64,000 nt of DNA from Erythrophleum ivorense (Eukaryota; Streptophyta; Magnoliopsida; Fabales; Fabaceae): contig JAIUCV010000011.1 of assembly GCA_026724425.1 (NCBI GenBank), positions 3,927,501 through 3,991,500 of the forward strand, written 5' to 3'. The position numbers and the translations under genes are program-made. Positions 24,816-38,221 of this stretch are shown in pieces; positions within the stretch are counted from its first letter, which is position 1, and every line of letters begins with the position of its first letter. The notes under the pieces are model-generated. The model was not told the DNA's origin and searched no databases. It worked only from the letters and a program-made list of their open reading frames with translations.

Positions 24816-27413
24816 TACCAAAACTCCAAGTTGGTCCAGAATGGTGAAAGAAGAGACTATGAGCTACATGATAATGTGTTTAGTGTTCAATGAAATCATT
24901 AAGAATAATTAAGGTTGTGCTGAAACTGAAGCTAGACCTAAAAAATGGTTATACTCTATTGGTCACTGGCTTTGTAAGTGCTGAATGGGTATGTATAATA
25001 TATAGTACATTATGAAAAATATTATAATCATTTAGACTTTGTATTACTCTCTTACGTGGAATCCACCAATGGTTGCTGTGAATGGATTCTGAAATGCATT
25101 ATCTTGTGCCCACGTTGCTAGTGTTTGTGAGGGGAACAGAGAGCAACTATGCTCCCTATAAGCAAGCACGCACTGCCACCTCTTCTGAAGACCACATCTT
25201 TTTGTCCTTTATTATGTGTGTTTTCGTGTGGCACATTTAAGAATTTTTTAATATCCAATGAGAGTGTAGTATCACAATGTAGGTCAACTATGGGTTAGTG
25301 GAAAAATAGTTGAATATATGTTATTATGCTTGAGGAGACACCATAATACTTCAATATTTAGTACTTCTATTTGGAGGCCTAGGATTGATTCATGTCCTAT
25401 TAGGAGTGACAGATTGTTTGATAGGAAAGATTGAGAAAGAAAAGAAAAGAAAAAAAATAATAATAATAATAGATGGGTATTGTATTGTTTTTTTTTTTTT
25501 TGGTTGGTTTTGGTATGCATAAAGGGGAGGGAAAAGAAAACAATTGGAAAGGATTTAGAATATATAGGATTTCTAGCAATCCTTTCATTGTTGGATGAAA
25601 TTATGAAAGGGGAAAAAAAGAAAAGCAAAAATCCTTTCTTTACTTATTTACCCTTTTTTCATGGCAAATATATTTAATTAAGTGGAGGATTATAAAGTAT
25701 TTTAATATTTTATTTATATATATTTTCTTTTGTTTTTCCTTGATAAAAACAAATAACAGAAAAAAATTCTCTTCCTTTCCGTATTATAATACCAAACACA
25801 ATGAAATAGCTCATCCACTTTCTCTTTTTTTTTTTTTAATTCTTTTCCTTTTTCTTGTATTTTTTTTTTTTGGTTCTTTCCGATACCAAATAATGCATGA
25901 GTGCTAAGTGAGGTGCGTAGATTTACATTTAAAATTAACGTCGTTTGGTAAATCAGCGTTAATCGTTTTTATTTAAGGATATTTTTCGGTGTTGTGGCAA
26001 TGATCTTACAATCAAGCATAATTTTATGAGTAAATTACACTTTTTTTGAGGTCTGGTAAATTGCATATAATATTTTTGTTTCAAAATTCATATCTGACTT
26101 GTTGACATTTAAATATATATTGAAAAAAAAAATTCTCTAATTTATTTTCCATAAGAAGTTAACTTATTGCACAATCTGAAATTATTTTTATTTTTAATAT
26201 GACAATAAAGATAATTAAGTAAATACTAATAATTTTGTTCTTGAAGTGACAATAAAGATAACTAAGTAATTTTATTTTTGAAAGAAACCTATATTATATA
26301 AAAGATTAACTTTGTTAATAAAAAAATAAATTGAAGAAAAGTTGGGTGTAATTTTTTTAAAAAAATATTAAGTATACTTTAAACAAAATTTAAGAGAAAT
26401 CAGTATAGTTCACTTTAATTTTATTTTAACATTCAATAGGTGGGACATCTCCACAAAATACCAAAATTCGCTCTCTATTGGTTAAGATTGTGCTACTTTG
26501 ATTGTGGGATTTAAAATATCTTCACATTTAAGAGGAAGATGCTGTGGAGAAATAAATAGGGGGAAAGAGTAAGCTCGATGAAGGGAAAAGAACAATTTAC
26601 TAAATTCTCTTTTCAACAATTTTAACTAAATAATTTGTTCAATTAATTGAGACACTAATCATTCAACCTAAAAATCATTACCTCTTATTTTTTGAACTTA
26701 TAACCTCGTTTGTGTAAAGGAGCCAAAATAAACATAAAAAAGAAAATCATCTGGTATAATCAATTTAAAATCGAATTAAAATGTCATAATCTAGGCAAAC
26801 ATGTAAAATTCATTCAATTAAATTTTTCTTTAAAAAATAAAAAAATAAAAAAATGCATCATTTTTAGGGTTAAGTTAAAATTTTTAAAATTATATAATAT
26901 AATATAATTAAAATAAACTAAAAAATAATATGCTAAAATTTCATATTATGCTAAAAATTTTATATACATTTTGAAATAAAGTAAAATAAAATAATAAAAT
27001 AATACAAATATCATATTTTACAAATGTGTTCTTGGAAATATATTTGACAAGCAGAACATAAGGATGTCATGTTAGAATAACAAAACCTCCAAAGATTTGT
27101 AGCTCATTATTTTTCGGTTAATTGCTTAAATGTTCTTTTTTTTTTATTGGTTAACTTTAAAATTAGATTATTGTTTGAAGTTTAAATATAAAATTTATCT
27201 GATCAAATTTTCCCAATTGCTTGTTGAGATTTTCTCTCAACTGATCAAGTGATTTAATTTGTTCACCAAAAGTTCAAAATTGAATTAAACTGACCAATGC
27301 ACCAACATAATAACAGCATATTGGATGACAGCTTTGAATATATACATCTGCCATTGAAATATCAATACCTATTATATAGCCTTCAAAGTGTTGAGCAAAG
27401 AAAATACTTGGCA
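24816..27413. other. AT-rich spacer between S28 copies 2 and 3
   Basis: This holds the 3' region of copy 2 and upstream DNA of copy 3. Purine/pyrimidine runs at about 25430-25880 and A/T-rich DNA up to 27250 contain only chance open frames. I see no identifiable element. Confidence 0.55.
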
Positions 27414-30400
27414 ATGGAACCTTTGATGAGATACTCAATATTGAAACTGCTTTTTCTGGTTTCATTCGCTTTCTCATATGGGAATTGTAAATCATTTAGA
27501 ATGCCTAGGCTCTCAGTTCGGCCAAGAAACACTGAAACTACTCTCCCCTCAACATCAACTTCGCATAGGAACCTCAACACTTACTTCTACACCCAAAGAC
27601 TTGATCACTTCAACTACAACCCTGAAAGCTACACCACTTTTCAACAAAGGTACCTGGTGGATTTTACCCACTGGGGAGGACAAGGAGCACCCATCCTTGC
27701 ATACCTTGGCGGAGAATCATCGGTGGACACCGTGTTAGGGCTTGGCTTCCTCTTCGAGAATGCGCCTCAGTTGCGTGCTCTCCAAGTTTACATCGAGGTA
27801 AGTTTCAACATGTTTTTTAATCCTAAAGGCGTTGATGTATAGGCATGAAATATACACTACAACAGATGTACCCTTTTCTTGTTACAGTCTACATGTGAAT
27901 CTGCATAACTGTCTATATATAGAGAGAGAGAGAGAGAGAGACACACACACACACACACACACAACTTTCTTTTACAATATGTTACATTAGAAATCTCAGT
28001 AAGAGACTTTGCTAGTTGAATTAATTATAGTACATTTGTACTATGTGAAGGAACACTAACTACAAGTATATGCCAGACATTTGGTTTTATATTTCACTTC
28101 TTTTGTGTTATTTCTTCGGGTTTATACTTAATTTAAAACATGTCACAGTAAACTCTCAGTTCTTGAACATGCAAATATTAACCCTTAGTCTTGTTATAGT
28201 CTTGTTATCTTCCTTCTATTGACTATTTTTAAAATATACACTATTTTAAATTTTTTTAACTAAAAATACCCTCTTAAATACATATTTTTTGGATTAAATT
28301 TAATAAAAACAAAATTTACTCTTTTTTATTTTATTTGTGTATATTTAAACATAATACATGTTTGTATATTTAGATTAATGAAAAAGACTTTAGTAAAAAA
28401 ATTAAAATTAAAATTAAACTAAGTGGATAGCAAATTTTTGTTTTATAAAAGGCATATCTATAAATAAGAAAGAAATTCATGTAATTTAAAGAAGTGATTT
28501 ACCCTTTATATATGTGTGTGTGTGTGTGTATCACCTGCATCGAGCCTCAAAACAAAAGAATTAATGAGGAAAGATTTCGGATGAGTTTTATATATATACT
28601 TTGGCAGCATAGGTACTACGGAAAATCAATACCATTCGGTTCAGAGGAAGAAGCCACTAGAGATGCAAGTACTCTTGGTTATCTCAGCTCAGCACAGGCC
28701 CTAGCCGACTATGCTGATGTGCTCTTACACATACAGCACACTTATTCCGCCCAGCATTCTCCTATTATCGTTATTGGAGGCTCCTACAGTGGAAGTAAGT
28801 GAAAGAAATGATTTTTTCCTGCAATTATATATATATATATATATACACATATATCTCACACTTTTGTAATCCTCTGGATCGGGTGGGCATGTATGCATGC
28901 AGTGCTTGCTTCGTGGTTTAGGTTGAAGTATCCTCACATTGCACTTGGAGCTCTGGCTTCATCAGCTCCTGTCCACTACTTTTCTGACTGTGTACCCAAA
29001 GAAGGATACTTTGATGTCGTCTCTAAGGACTTCATCGTATGTAATATCTATATATATTCAATCAAAATTCAAAAACATATAATTTCGATCAAGTTTTCTA
29101 ATAAATAAATTTAATATATATGTATTAATTAAACCGTGTGTAGGAAACCAGTAAAAGCTGCTACGAGACCATAAGAAAATCGTGGCCTGAAATCGACAGA
29201 TTGGGTTCCACACCTAATGGTCTGTCTAATCTCACTTCCAAATTTAAGTCTTGTCAGTAAGTAATTTAATGCCAATATTTCATTTTAATTTCTGCATTCA
29301 TGTGGCATGCATGTTGAGAGATTCTTACGTACGTACACTTCATCTTAATTACAGAAAATTCAACGCAAGTGATGATCTAAAGTATTACTTAGAGGACATG
29401 TATGCTGGAGCAGCTCAATATGATGCGCCCTCCAGTCATCCCGTAGAGATCATTTGTGAAGCCATTGATAGGGTAGCCAATAAGACCGATATTCTTGGCC
29501 AGATAGCTGAAGCTATGTTTTCTTTAAGGGGAAACCAGTCATGCTATCACTTCTACGGATACGAAGAACCTGTTGAAAATTTTAATACACAGTGGGATTG
29601 GCAGGTAATTATGATTTGTTTCTCTTTCTTCCTTTTTAACATTTAAGTGAAGACAAATGAGCTTAGGTGCAGCCATTTAATTATTATTTAACACTGGCAG
29701 GTAATCTATTGAAGTCAGCTTTTAATTTGGTTAAGGACAGTAACCCCATCTCAGAAATTTTTTTCCGTGAAAAAGAGTCATAACTGCTTCATTGTGTGTG
29801 TGAATAACAGGTATGTACAGAGATGGTTATGCCATTTGGGCTTGATAGGCGAGAGGGTACAATGTTCCCATATGATCCTTTTGTTTGGAACAGTTTCATG
29901 GAAGATTGCAAGAGCTATCATGGCGTCTGGCCTGTACCTCAATGGGTCCCAACTTACTATGGGTGTGATGTAAGTTCCTAATTCACATATCAGCGCCCCC
30001 CCCCCCCCAAAAAAAAAGAAAAACCTCCACACACAAACATATAAAATATATATATAATTAATGAATAAATTGATAGTTAACATGTTATCCGTCCCAACTT
30101 TTAAAGTAAAAAAGTGTTTGATCTTTTGGATTGAATCCTTATTTCTCTTTTCCAGCATCAAGAACCTCCTCTGCATAAACAGAAATTAATAACTCCATTT
30201 TGTTTTCATTTATTTTTTTATGGTAATCATGCTTAGTTATAAGATTGAAAAAATTGCAGAAGTTGGCATCGGATCTTCGTCAGTTTGGAAGCAACATCAT
30301 TTTTTCCAACGGACTGAGGGATCCTTACAGCGCTGGCGGGTAAAGTTTGCAAAGAAAAGAAAAGAAATGATCTTATTTTATTCTTTCTTATATTTTGATT

Positions 30401-30900
30401 CATTTAAAATGGACTTGATATTCTTGCTAATTTTTTCTACTTTAATTAAGGGTGTTGGATAGCATATCAGACAGCATAGTTGCCGTCTCCACAGCCAATG
30501 GTAAGTACTGATCTGATTACAATTTTAGCTGTTATTTTTTGTTATTATGGTCAAATGCATTTTTAAATTTTACTCGAGTTTTTATTTTAATTATATTATC
30601 TCCTATCAATTGAATTACCTCTTCTAGATATTTTAGAGATATAATTAGTGATAATTTTGAAGTTAATCTCATGTATTCATATCTATGGATTCTGCAGGAT
30701 CCCACTGTTTGGACCTAGAAGCTTCTCACGGAAATGATCCAAAATGGTTGGTGAAGCAGAGGAAGAAAGAGTTAGAAATAATCAAAGAATGGATTTCGGA
30801 GGCTCATGTAAGCGAGGCCGGTCATTCCCTTTTTGGCAGCCTCAAACTTGTGCCTCTCTTTGTTGCTTTGATCTACTTAGTCAGTGTTACTTTATGCTAG
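27414..30900 (+). CDS. Serine carboxypeptidase S28 family protein, copy 3, with hydrophobic C-terminal tail
   Basis: Nine exons: 27414-27797, 28608-28794, 28903-29036, 29144-29256, 29355-29604, 29811-29969, 30260-30339, 30451-30500 and 30698-30900. They give 519 residues. An in-frame ATG exists at 27297, but the one at 27414 directly precedes a signal peptide (LKLLFLVSFAFSYG), so I prefer it. Asp430 (NGLRDPY) and His455 (GSHCLD) are intact. The nucleophile motif reads GGSYSGM: Ser187 is present, but the usual second Gly after Tyr is Ser189. Unlike copies 1 and 2, the C-terminus continues into a hydrophobic segment (LVPLFVALIYLVSVTLC), resembling a GPI-anchor signal or a membrane anchor. Intron 1 is long and carries GA/CA repeats. 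Confidence 0.92.
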
Positions 30901-31755
30901 TTCCCTTGATTAGTCACGAATGATTTGTTTGATACACTCAGTAGAAGTTGTTGAATTTTTTGTACATCAATGTTTTGTTGATATCACTCAGTCTCTTTTA
31001 TTAGCATCAATATTTCAAAATATTTAATTATATTAAATATTATGTAATTTTTTAAGTTATATTTAAATATTATATATTTTAATGTGTTGTGACATTTATA
31101 TTATATTATGTTTTGGATATATGTACTTTTTTAGTTTATAATAACCACCAACTCATAATAGAAAATATAAGAATATCAATGTCAAATCAGAATTCCTAAA
31201 ATCCTTCGTTTGACAATAATAATTACACTTAATTAACAGGTGTATGTGAAATTTTCATAAACAACAACCTATAAACACTCACGATAGCAGATAACAGTAT
31301 TAGAAAACTGTTCTAAACAATTTAACTATAATACGGCAAGACAACTTAATTAACACTAGCAAAACTCAGAATTAGCTGGGATAGCAAGATGATATCTTAG
31401 ACCGTGAAAAGAACCAAGTTTCAGATCTTATAAATTCTAAGCGAAAACTAACACAGCACAAATCAAACTATTGCACCTTAAGTATAAACGCAACTAACAA
31501 TGTAATGCCAATAAATGTAATGCAAGTTGAAGTGGGGAAAGAAGATTTGCCAACAATTGGATTTCAAACACAAGTTTTTAGCTTATAAACATATGAAGTT
31601 CACTGTCCTATACAATCCTTAATTATTAAACACTACATTGAAAATATCTATCACCAATACGCATGTGCAGCGCATGCTTTTGTACCTACTATATTAACTG
31701 AAGGGAGCATTGGCGCATTTGCATTAATTATTAAATCACAAGCGCTAATATTTCA
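30901..31755. other. Spacer between S28 copy 3 and the Argonaute relic
   Basis: This is 3' flanking AT-rich sequence of copy 3. I see nothing recognisable in it. Confidence 0.5.
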
Positions 31756-32144
31756 TCAGTAAAACATCACTTCTTTCACATTTTCCTTGACTGATGGAAG
31801 GATCCCCTGCACCTTAGTGCTCCTACTTCCAACTGCAGAGCCCTTTTCTGATACTTCACCTTCGATGTAGTATCGAGCCCGAAAAGCCGCCAAATGTGCA
31901 TAATAAGCTGGAGGAACTGTAATCAGGAGTCAAAATTTTAGTATAGTTATTGAGTGATTATACTCATGAATAATTTCCATTTTTTTTAATAATCTCTCAT
32001 TTACTTGCTTCTTGCATAAAGGTCTTTTGAACATAAAGAGGCAATAAAAAGATGAAGAGAGGGTCAAACCTATTGAAATTGATCGAGTACACCTTGCATA
32101 TATGGAAAGATTATGGCAAAAACTTTAAAATCATACCCCCTAAT

Positions 32145-32440
32145 TGAGAAATCACCGACTTGTTATGTGCATCACAAGTTGTACTACCAAGTCGTATTGC
32201 CAAGCCGTATTGCAACTCCTGAATGTGGGCGCTCACCTTGCTGAAATCAAAGACTAGCCACAAGTTGCATATTAGGTTTCTTCATATGTAGGTTTCTTAT
32301 ATATAATGTTTTATTAATTCATTTAGCCTATATAAAGCCATCTTATTGTACGAAGCATTGTGTGCAATGTAGAAAAATCCTTCAGTCTTCTATTTTGTGT
32401 GAAAATAGCTTTCTTCCGTCTTTCACTTTTATTCTCTACA
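32145..32440 (+). repeat. 5' LTR of Copia element 2
   Basis: Begins TGAGAAATCACC and ends CTCTACA. It carries a TATATAAAG-type box near 32331-32337 and an extra 13 bp relative to its partner. Confidence 0.9.
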
Positions 32441-32617
32441 TTTAGTATCAAAGCTTGCAGTTAGGGACCCACTTGCTCTAGCCAGCATATAGTTTGAGTG
32501 GGAACGATCAAGGACCATAGTACTAGGAGGTTCTGCAAGAACATAGTCTGAGATTGTAATATCTGATAGTGAAGAACTAAACTTGATTGGTTGAGTGCCA
32601 GGCACTGACCAATTACC

Positions 32618-35600
32618 ATGGCAGATTTTGCATTTTCGATTAACTTAATTGAGAAGCTCAACAACAACAAATATGACACGTGGAGCATCCGAATCCAATA
32701 CTATATGCTCGGGCAAGATTTGTGGGGTGTTGTTGGTGGTGCAGAGATGATCCCACCAACTAACAAGGAGGAGAAAAAGAAAGAGAAAATTAGAGCCGGA
32801 AAAGCTATGTATGTATTATCCGTCATAGTAGAGGATGAGTTCTTGCATCAAATCAAGGACTTAACAACACCAAAGGAGGCTTGGGATACCCTAGCAACAT
32901 TATTCACAAGGAAGAATGAACTCATGTCCGCCAAATAAGAAGACATGATTGTGAGTCAATATTTCACAAAAGTGAAATCCATTTGTAATGAAATTGCAAA
33001 AATGGATTTAGAAAGTGTAATTAGTGAGGCAAGGAAGCAAAAGATCATTATTCATGGATTAAATCCCAAATACCATGGGTTAATTACAGCTGCTCGAAGC
33101 TGGGCCAAAGAACCAATTTTGACAGACTTAAAAAGCATCCTGGCCAACCAAGAAGCTCTAGATAAGAAAATGTCTAAAGTTTCAATAAACGAGGAAGATA
33201 AGGCTCTCTTTACTAAAAAGAGAATGCCTAGAGAAGACAAGGCATCCACGAAGTCTAACGACGAAGCTGAAAGTTTGAGGAGAAAACAACAAGGGTGGCA
33301 AAGAGGCCGATGTGGGAGAAGCCTACAACAAGGGGGAGCTAGACAACTTCAATACAGAGATGAGAAAGAAGAAAAAAGATTTTGTCGTCAGGATGATCAA
33401 TGCTACAATTATGGTAAGAGAGACCATTTTTCTCGTAACTGTAGAGCAGAGAGGGTGGAAGGTAATGCTGCAACCTTTAACCTAAATGAAAGTGAAGAAG
33501 AGTGGGATTTCCAAGCATCATTTGCTGTAGAAGAATCTAGTTCTAGTAAAGAACTAGAATATGAAAGACAAACCAAATGGTTTAACTGTGAAGAAATTGT
33601 CGCATCATGTATAGACGAACCAACAAAAGAGCTTGCACTAGCAGCACTAAATGACAAGTGAATTAATTATAATGAAGACTAGATTGTTGATTCTGGCTGT
33701 TATAATCATATGACAGGAGACAAGAAAAAACTACTCAACATGTCTGAGTACAAACAAGAGCGAGTTGTGGTAACAACAAACAACTTCAGGTTGCTGATTG
33801 CCTCTATTGGCAAGATGGCTATTATCCGTCGTTTCAATTCACATCAGGTACAGGTAGCCCATGTCTATCATGTACCTAGAATGAAAAAAAATTATTATCA
33901 ATTTCATAGCCAATATTTTTAGGAATTTATGTGGTGTTCGGGCCTAAAGACATGAAAGTATATCCGAGTTTGAAGGCCACAAGTTCACCGCTTATGGAAG
34001 GAAGGCGACTCGAGTTTGTCTACGTAATATCAACACAAATAGCATACGTGGACAAGACAAGAAAGAACGAGATAGTAGATTTGTGGCATGTAAGGCTCGG
34101 ACATGTGAGCTATAATCGGTTAAAGGCAATGATTAAGAAACCTGTGGTAAGAGGCTTACCAAATTTAGAGATACGAAACAACACTATCTGTGCAGGATGT
34201 CAATATGGCAAAGTTCATGAACTACCATATGAAGAGTCAAGATACAGAGCAGAGGTGCCGTTGGAGTTGGTGTATTCAGATGTTTTTGGACCAGTGAAGC
34301 AACCTTCAATCAGCAGAAATCAGTATATGATCACATTTATTGATGACTTCTCAAGGTACGTGTGAATAGATTTCATAAAAGAGAAATCAAAAGATTTAAT
34401 GAAGTTCAATAAGTTTAAAGAGAAGATTGAGAAAGAAGTTGGATGCAAAATCCAATGTCTATGTGCTGATAAGGGGGAGAATATACCTCAAAAGCATTCA
34501 CTGAGTATCTGCAGAAGCACGGCATAAAACGACAATTAACCTGTCTGAATACTCCATAGCAAAATGGAGTTGCAGAAAGGAAGAATCAGCACTTGATGGA
34601 GACCTGCAGGAACATACTGCATGCTAAAAATATCCTACCACATTTTTGGGCGAAGTGCATGAGAGCAGCTGTTTATGTCATCAATAGATTGTCACAAGCC
34701 ATGCTTAAATTTATTTCACCACATGAGAAACTGTGGGGTACAAATCCATCAGTGAGTTACTTTTGAATATTCAGATGTGTTTATTACATGTTAGTACAAA
34801 GCTAAGAACATAGCAAATTTGACAAGAAGGCAATTCGTTGCATATTCGTTGGTTACGATAGTCAGCGAAAAGGATGGAGATGCTGTGATCCAAAAACTAG
34901 ATGTTGTTATGTTTCAAGAAATGCAGTGTTCAATGAAGCATCATCGTGGTGGTCGTTGCAAATAATGTTGCTACCAGATTCAAAGGAAATTGCAGAATAG
35001 GTACAAAAATAGAAAGAGGCGCAACTAGAAAATGAGAAAGAGCAGTCAACATTAGAAGACGTGTCTAGTGGTGATCAAGCTAAAGTAAGATCACCAAAAC
35101 AAAAAGATCCTTGGCAAACAAGAGTCAACATTAGGTCTCTAAAAGATGAAAGACCAAGTCAGATAGAGGAGTTGGATGAGGAAGACTATCAGCCACAATT
35201 AAAGAGGTCTACAAGGGTTTTGAAACCAAATCCAAAATATGCCAATGTAGCATTGGTTGAGGATAATGGCATGAAAGAACCAACTATATATGAAGAAGCA
35301 TTTTAGTTAAAAGAATGGAGAGATGCAATAGAAGAAGATATCAAGGCACTAAAATAGAATGAAACTTAAGAGTTAGTACTATAGCCTACCAAAGTACAAC
35401 CTATTTCCTGTAAATGTGTGTACAAGGTGAAGACTCATCCTAATGAATTGGTAGAAAGGTACAAGACTTGTTTAGTGGCTCAAGGATTTTTGCAAAATTA
35501 TGGACTAGACTATGATGAGACATTTAGTCTAGTGGCTAAAATAACTACTGTAGATGTATTATTGGCATTAGCAGTTAGCAAGTCATGAAAGCTTTGGCAG

Positions 35601-36838
35601 ATGGATGTTAAGAATGCATTTTTGCATGGTGAGATAGATCGAGAAATATACATGAAATAGCTAAGAGGTTTTAAGAGCAAGGCTCACCCAAGTTATGTAT
35701 GCAAGATGAAGAAAACACTATACAGCTTAAAATAGGCACCAAGAGCATGGTACGAGAAGATTGTAGAGTTTTTTTTTACAAAGTGGATATTCAATGGCAC
35801 TAACAGATTCAAATTTGTTTGTGAAAATACAAGATGGCAACCTAGCTATAGTATTAGTGTACCTGGAGGATCTTATCATCAGCAGAAATGACGAAAAAAA
35901 AATTATCGAACAAGAGGTAATTTATCTGTACACTTCCAAATGAAAGAACTTGGAGAATTAAAACACTTTTTAGGACTTAAGGTCGAAAAAACCAAAGATG
36001 GGATATTTTTATGTCAACATAAGTATGCTCACAACTTGCTAGAGAAATATGGCATGCTAGATTGTAAGCCAATTTCAATGCCTATGGAAGTGAATGCTAG
36101 ATTAAGCTCTATAGAAGGAAAGAAATTGGAAGATGCAACGATATATAGGCAACTAGTAGGTAGTTAATCTATCTCACTCTAACCTAGCCTAATATATCAC
36201 ACACAGTAGGTGTGATAAGTTGATTCATACAAGATCCGAAGAAGCCATATTTGGAAGCAGTACGTCAAATACTGAGATATGTTAAGGGCACCATTGATTA
36301 TGGAATATTTTACAAAAAAGGCATAACGTGTGAGGTCGTAGGATATTGCGACGCTGATTATGCTGTTGACCACAACACTCATCATTCAACAACTGAGTAT
36401 ATGTTGAACTTAGGATCAGGAATAGTGTCTTGGTGTAGCAAGAGACAACCTACTATATCTCTGTCAAGTACAGAAGCAGAATATAGAGCAGCAGCCATAG
36501 CAAGTCAGGAGTGTACATGGCTTATGCAGCTACTTGAAAATTTACATCAATCAACTAATGATGCAATGAAGTTATATTGTGACAATTAATCTACAATCCG
36601 TCTAGCTGAAAATCTAGTATTTCATGCTAGAACTAAGCATATGGAAGTCCACTATCATTTTATCCAAGAAAAAGTATTGCAAGATGACATTGAGATGAAG
36701 TATATCAGAACTGATGACCAAATTGTAAATATATTTACAAAAGGATTTGGAGGTTTGAAATTTGAAGAATTTAGAACACAACTTGGCATGACTACGAGAT
36801 TCACAGTGAGAGGAAAAGTCGTTGAGGGGGAGTATTAA
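32618..36838 (+). pseudogene. Degenerate Copia gag-pol in element 2
   Basis: Gag starts at 32618 (MADFAFSINLIEKLNNNKYD) and has a stop at 32936. It resumes to a zinc knuckle near 33400 in which the second Cys is Tyr (CYNYGKRDHFSRNC). The protease motif DSG is kept (near 33690). Integrase begins near 34080 (LWHVRLGHV...CAGCQYGK) and stops at 34363. The reverse transcriptase catalytic box reads YLED instead of YVDD (near 35860). RNase H is recognisable at 36251-36589 (YCDADYA; STEAEYRAA). Many in-frame TAG and TGA codons make it inactive. Confidence 0.9.
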
Positions 36839-37118
36839 GAAATCACCGACTTATTATGTGCATCACAAGTTGTACTACCAAGCTGTACTACAACTCTTGA
36901 ATTTGGGTGCCCACCTTGCCGAAATCAAAGACCAACCATAAGTTGCATATTAGGTTCCGTCATATGTAGGTTCCTTATATATAATATTTTATTAATTCAT
37001 TTAGCCTATATAAAGCTATCTTATTGTACGAAGCATTGTGTGCAATGTAGAAAAATATTTCAGTCTTCTATTTTGTGTTAAAATAGCTTTCTTCCGTCTT
37101 TCACTTCTATTCTCTACA
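36836..37118 (+). repeat. 3' LTR of Copia element 2
   Basis: 283-bp partner of 32145-32440, preceded by the purine tract. It starts TAAGAAATC, so the terminal TG is lost. Confidence 0.9.
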
Positions 37119-37181
37119 TCGATAAATAAACAAACGGATGATTCAGAAGGAGAAGGAAAAGGAAAATTACGTACTTGTAAC

Positions 37182-38221
37182 TAATGTTTTTAAAATTGGA
37201 CTGGTCATTGAACCGGTGAATACACTGGTTCATGGTTTATTGATTCGACCGTTGTTGAACCAGTAATAAATAAATATATATATACATATATATATATTAA
37301 TATTAAAAATTTTGTATAATAAATAATAGTAAATAAATATTAATAAAATTTAAAATACTGTATCAATAATTAAAAAAAAATTAAATATGACATAATATTT
37401 AAATTCAATTGGGTTTTTAATTTTAAAATTTAAACATAAAATAACTTATTTATTAGTAAATATAATTATCAAATATTAATGTGTTGAAATAAGTATTGAA
37501 ACTAAAATATTATAAAAATTAATTATTCAACATATTAATTTTGTATAATTACTTTTTAAAAAAATTTGTGTAATAAAATTTAATTAGTTCTTGAAGGTTT
37601 AAATTAAATATTATAAATTTTTAAGAAAATATCATAATTATATTTATATAATATTATGTACAATTTTAATAAGAAAAACAAGGTAGTTTAATAGTTAAGA
37701 TGTTGAAGTATCTTTTTTGGATCATTAGTTTGACGCTTCATATGGTTATTTTGATTTTAAAAAAATGCAATTTGCTATATATATATATATATATATATAT
37801 TAAAATTTGCTTACATTTATCAGACATGCACTAGAGGTCAAGTGGAGTATGCATCTTTAGGAAGCCACAAGGGTGTAAGTTTGAATCCAAACGCTAGCAC
37901 GTTTATTTTGGAAGCAACCAACCAACAACTAATATTGAAGTTTCATTGCAGACCAAATAGCAAACAGCATTTTGGAAGCAAAATGTATATAGGTTCGAGT
38001 CCAAGCAGCGGCACGGAGTGGGAGAATTTTGAAAAAGATTGGTTTCAAGCTAGTTTGTTTCATCAATTTTAGCTCAAAATCGACCAGTCAAACCTGGTTC
38101 TTGATCAGGTTTGACTAGTTCTGAAAAGTAACAGTTTTAAGGATTTTTCAGATCGGACCAAGATTCGATTCTCGATTCAACTGGTTGAACTGGCTGGTCT
38201 GGCCCTGTTATAATTACAATG
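37182..38221. mobile_element. Non-autonomous hAT-like DNA transposon, 1040 bp
   Basis: A perfect 8-bp direct repeat, CTTGTAAC, flanks the segment (37174-37181 and 38222-38229), the duplication size made by hAT transposases. The termini read TAATG on the left and CATTG (minus strand) on the right, close to the hAT YARNG consensus. Both ends carry GAACCGGT/GACTGGT-like subterminal motifs in opposite orientation. The interior is AT rich with no transposase. The element sits between the Copia insertion and the exon remnant at 38456, inside the Argonaute relic. Confidence 0.65.

Larger units (their letters stand above)
32145..37118 (+). mobile_element. Ty1/Copia LTR retrotransposon inserted in the Argonaute relic
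   Basis: LTRs at 32145-32440 (296 bp) and 36836-37118 (283 bp) flank a degenerate gag-pol on the + strand. The length difference is one 13-bp insertion or short tandem duplication near 32190-32210. By eye they differ at about 22 aligned positions (about 8%), so this insertion is older than the Copia at 17199. GTATCAAAGCTTGC just after the left LTR is the primer binding site. A purine tract GAGGGGGAG precedes the right LTR. No matching 5-bp target duplication is seen (CTAAT on the left, TCGAT on the right). Confidence 0.92.

Noticed and set aside
27297..27413. Upstream in-frame ATG of S28 copy 3
   Set aside because: It would put 39 mostly non-hydrophobic residues before the clear signal peptide. 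The ATG at 27414 fits the family.
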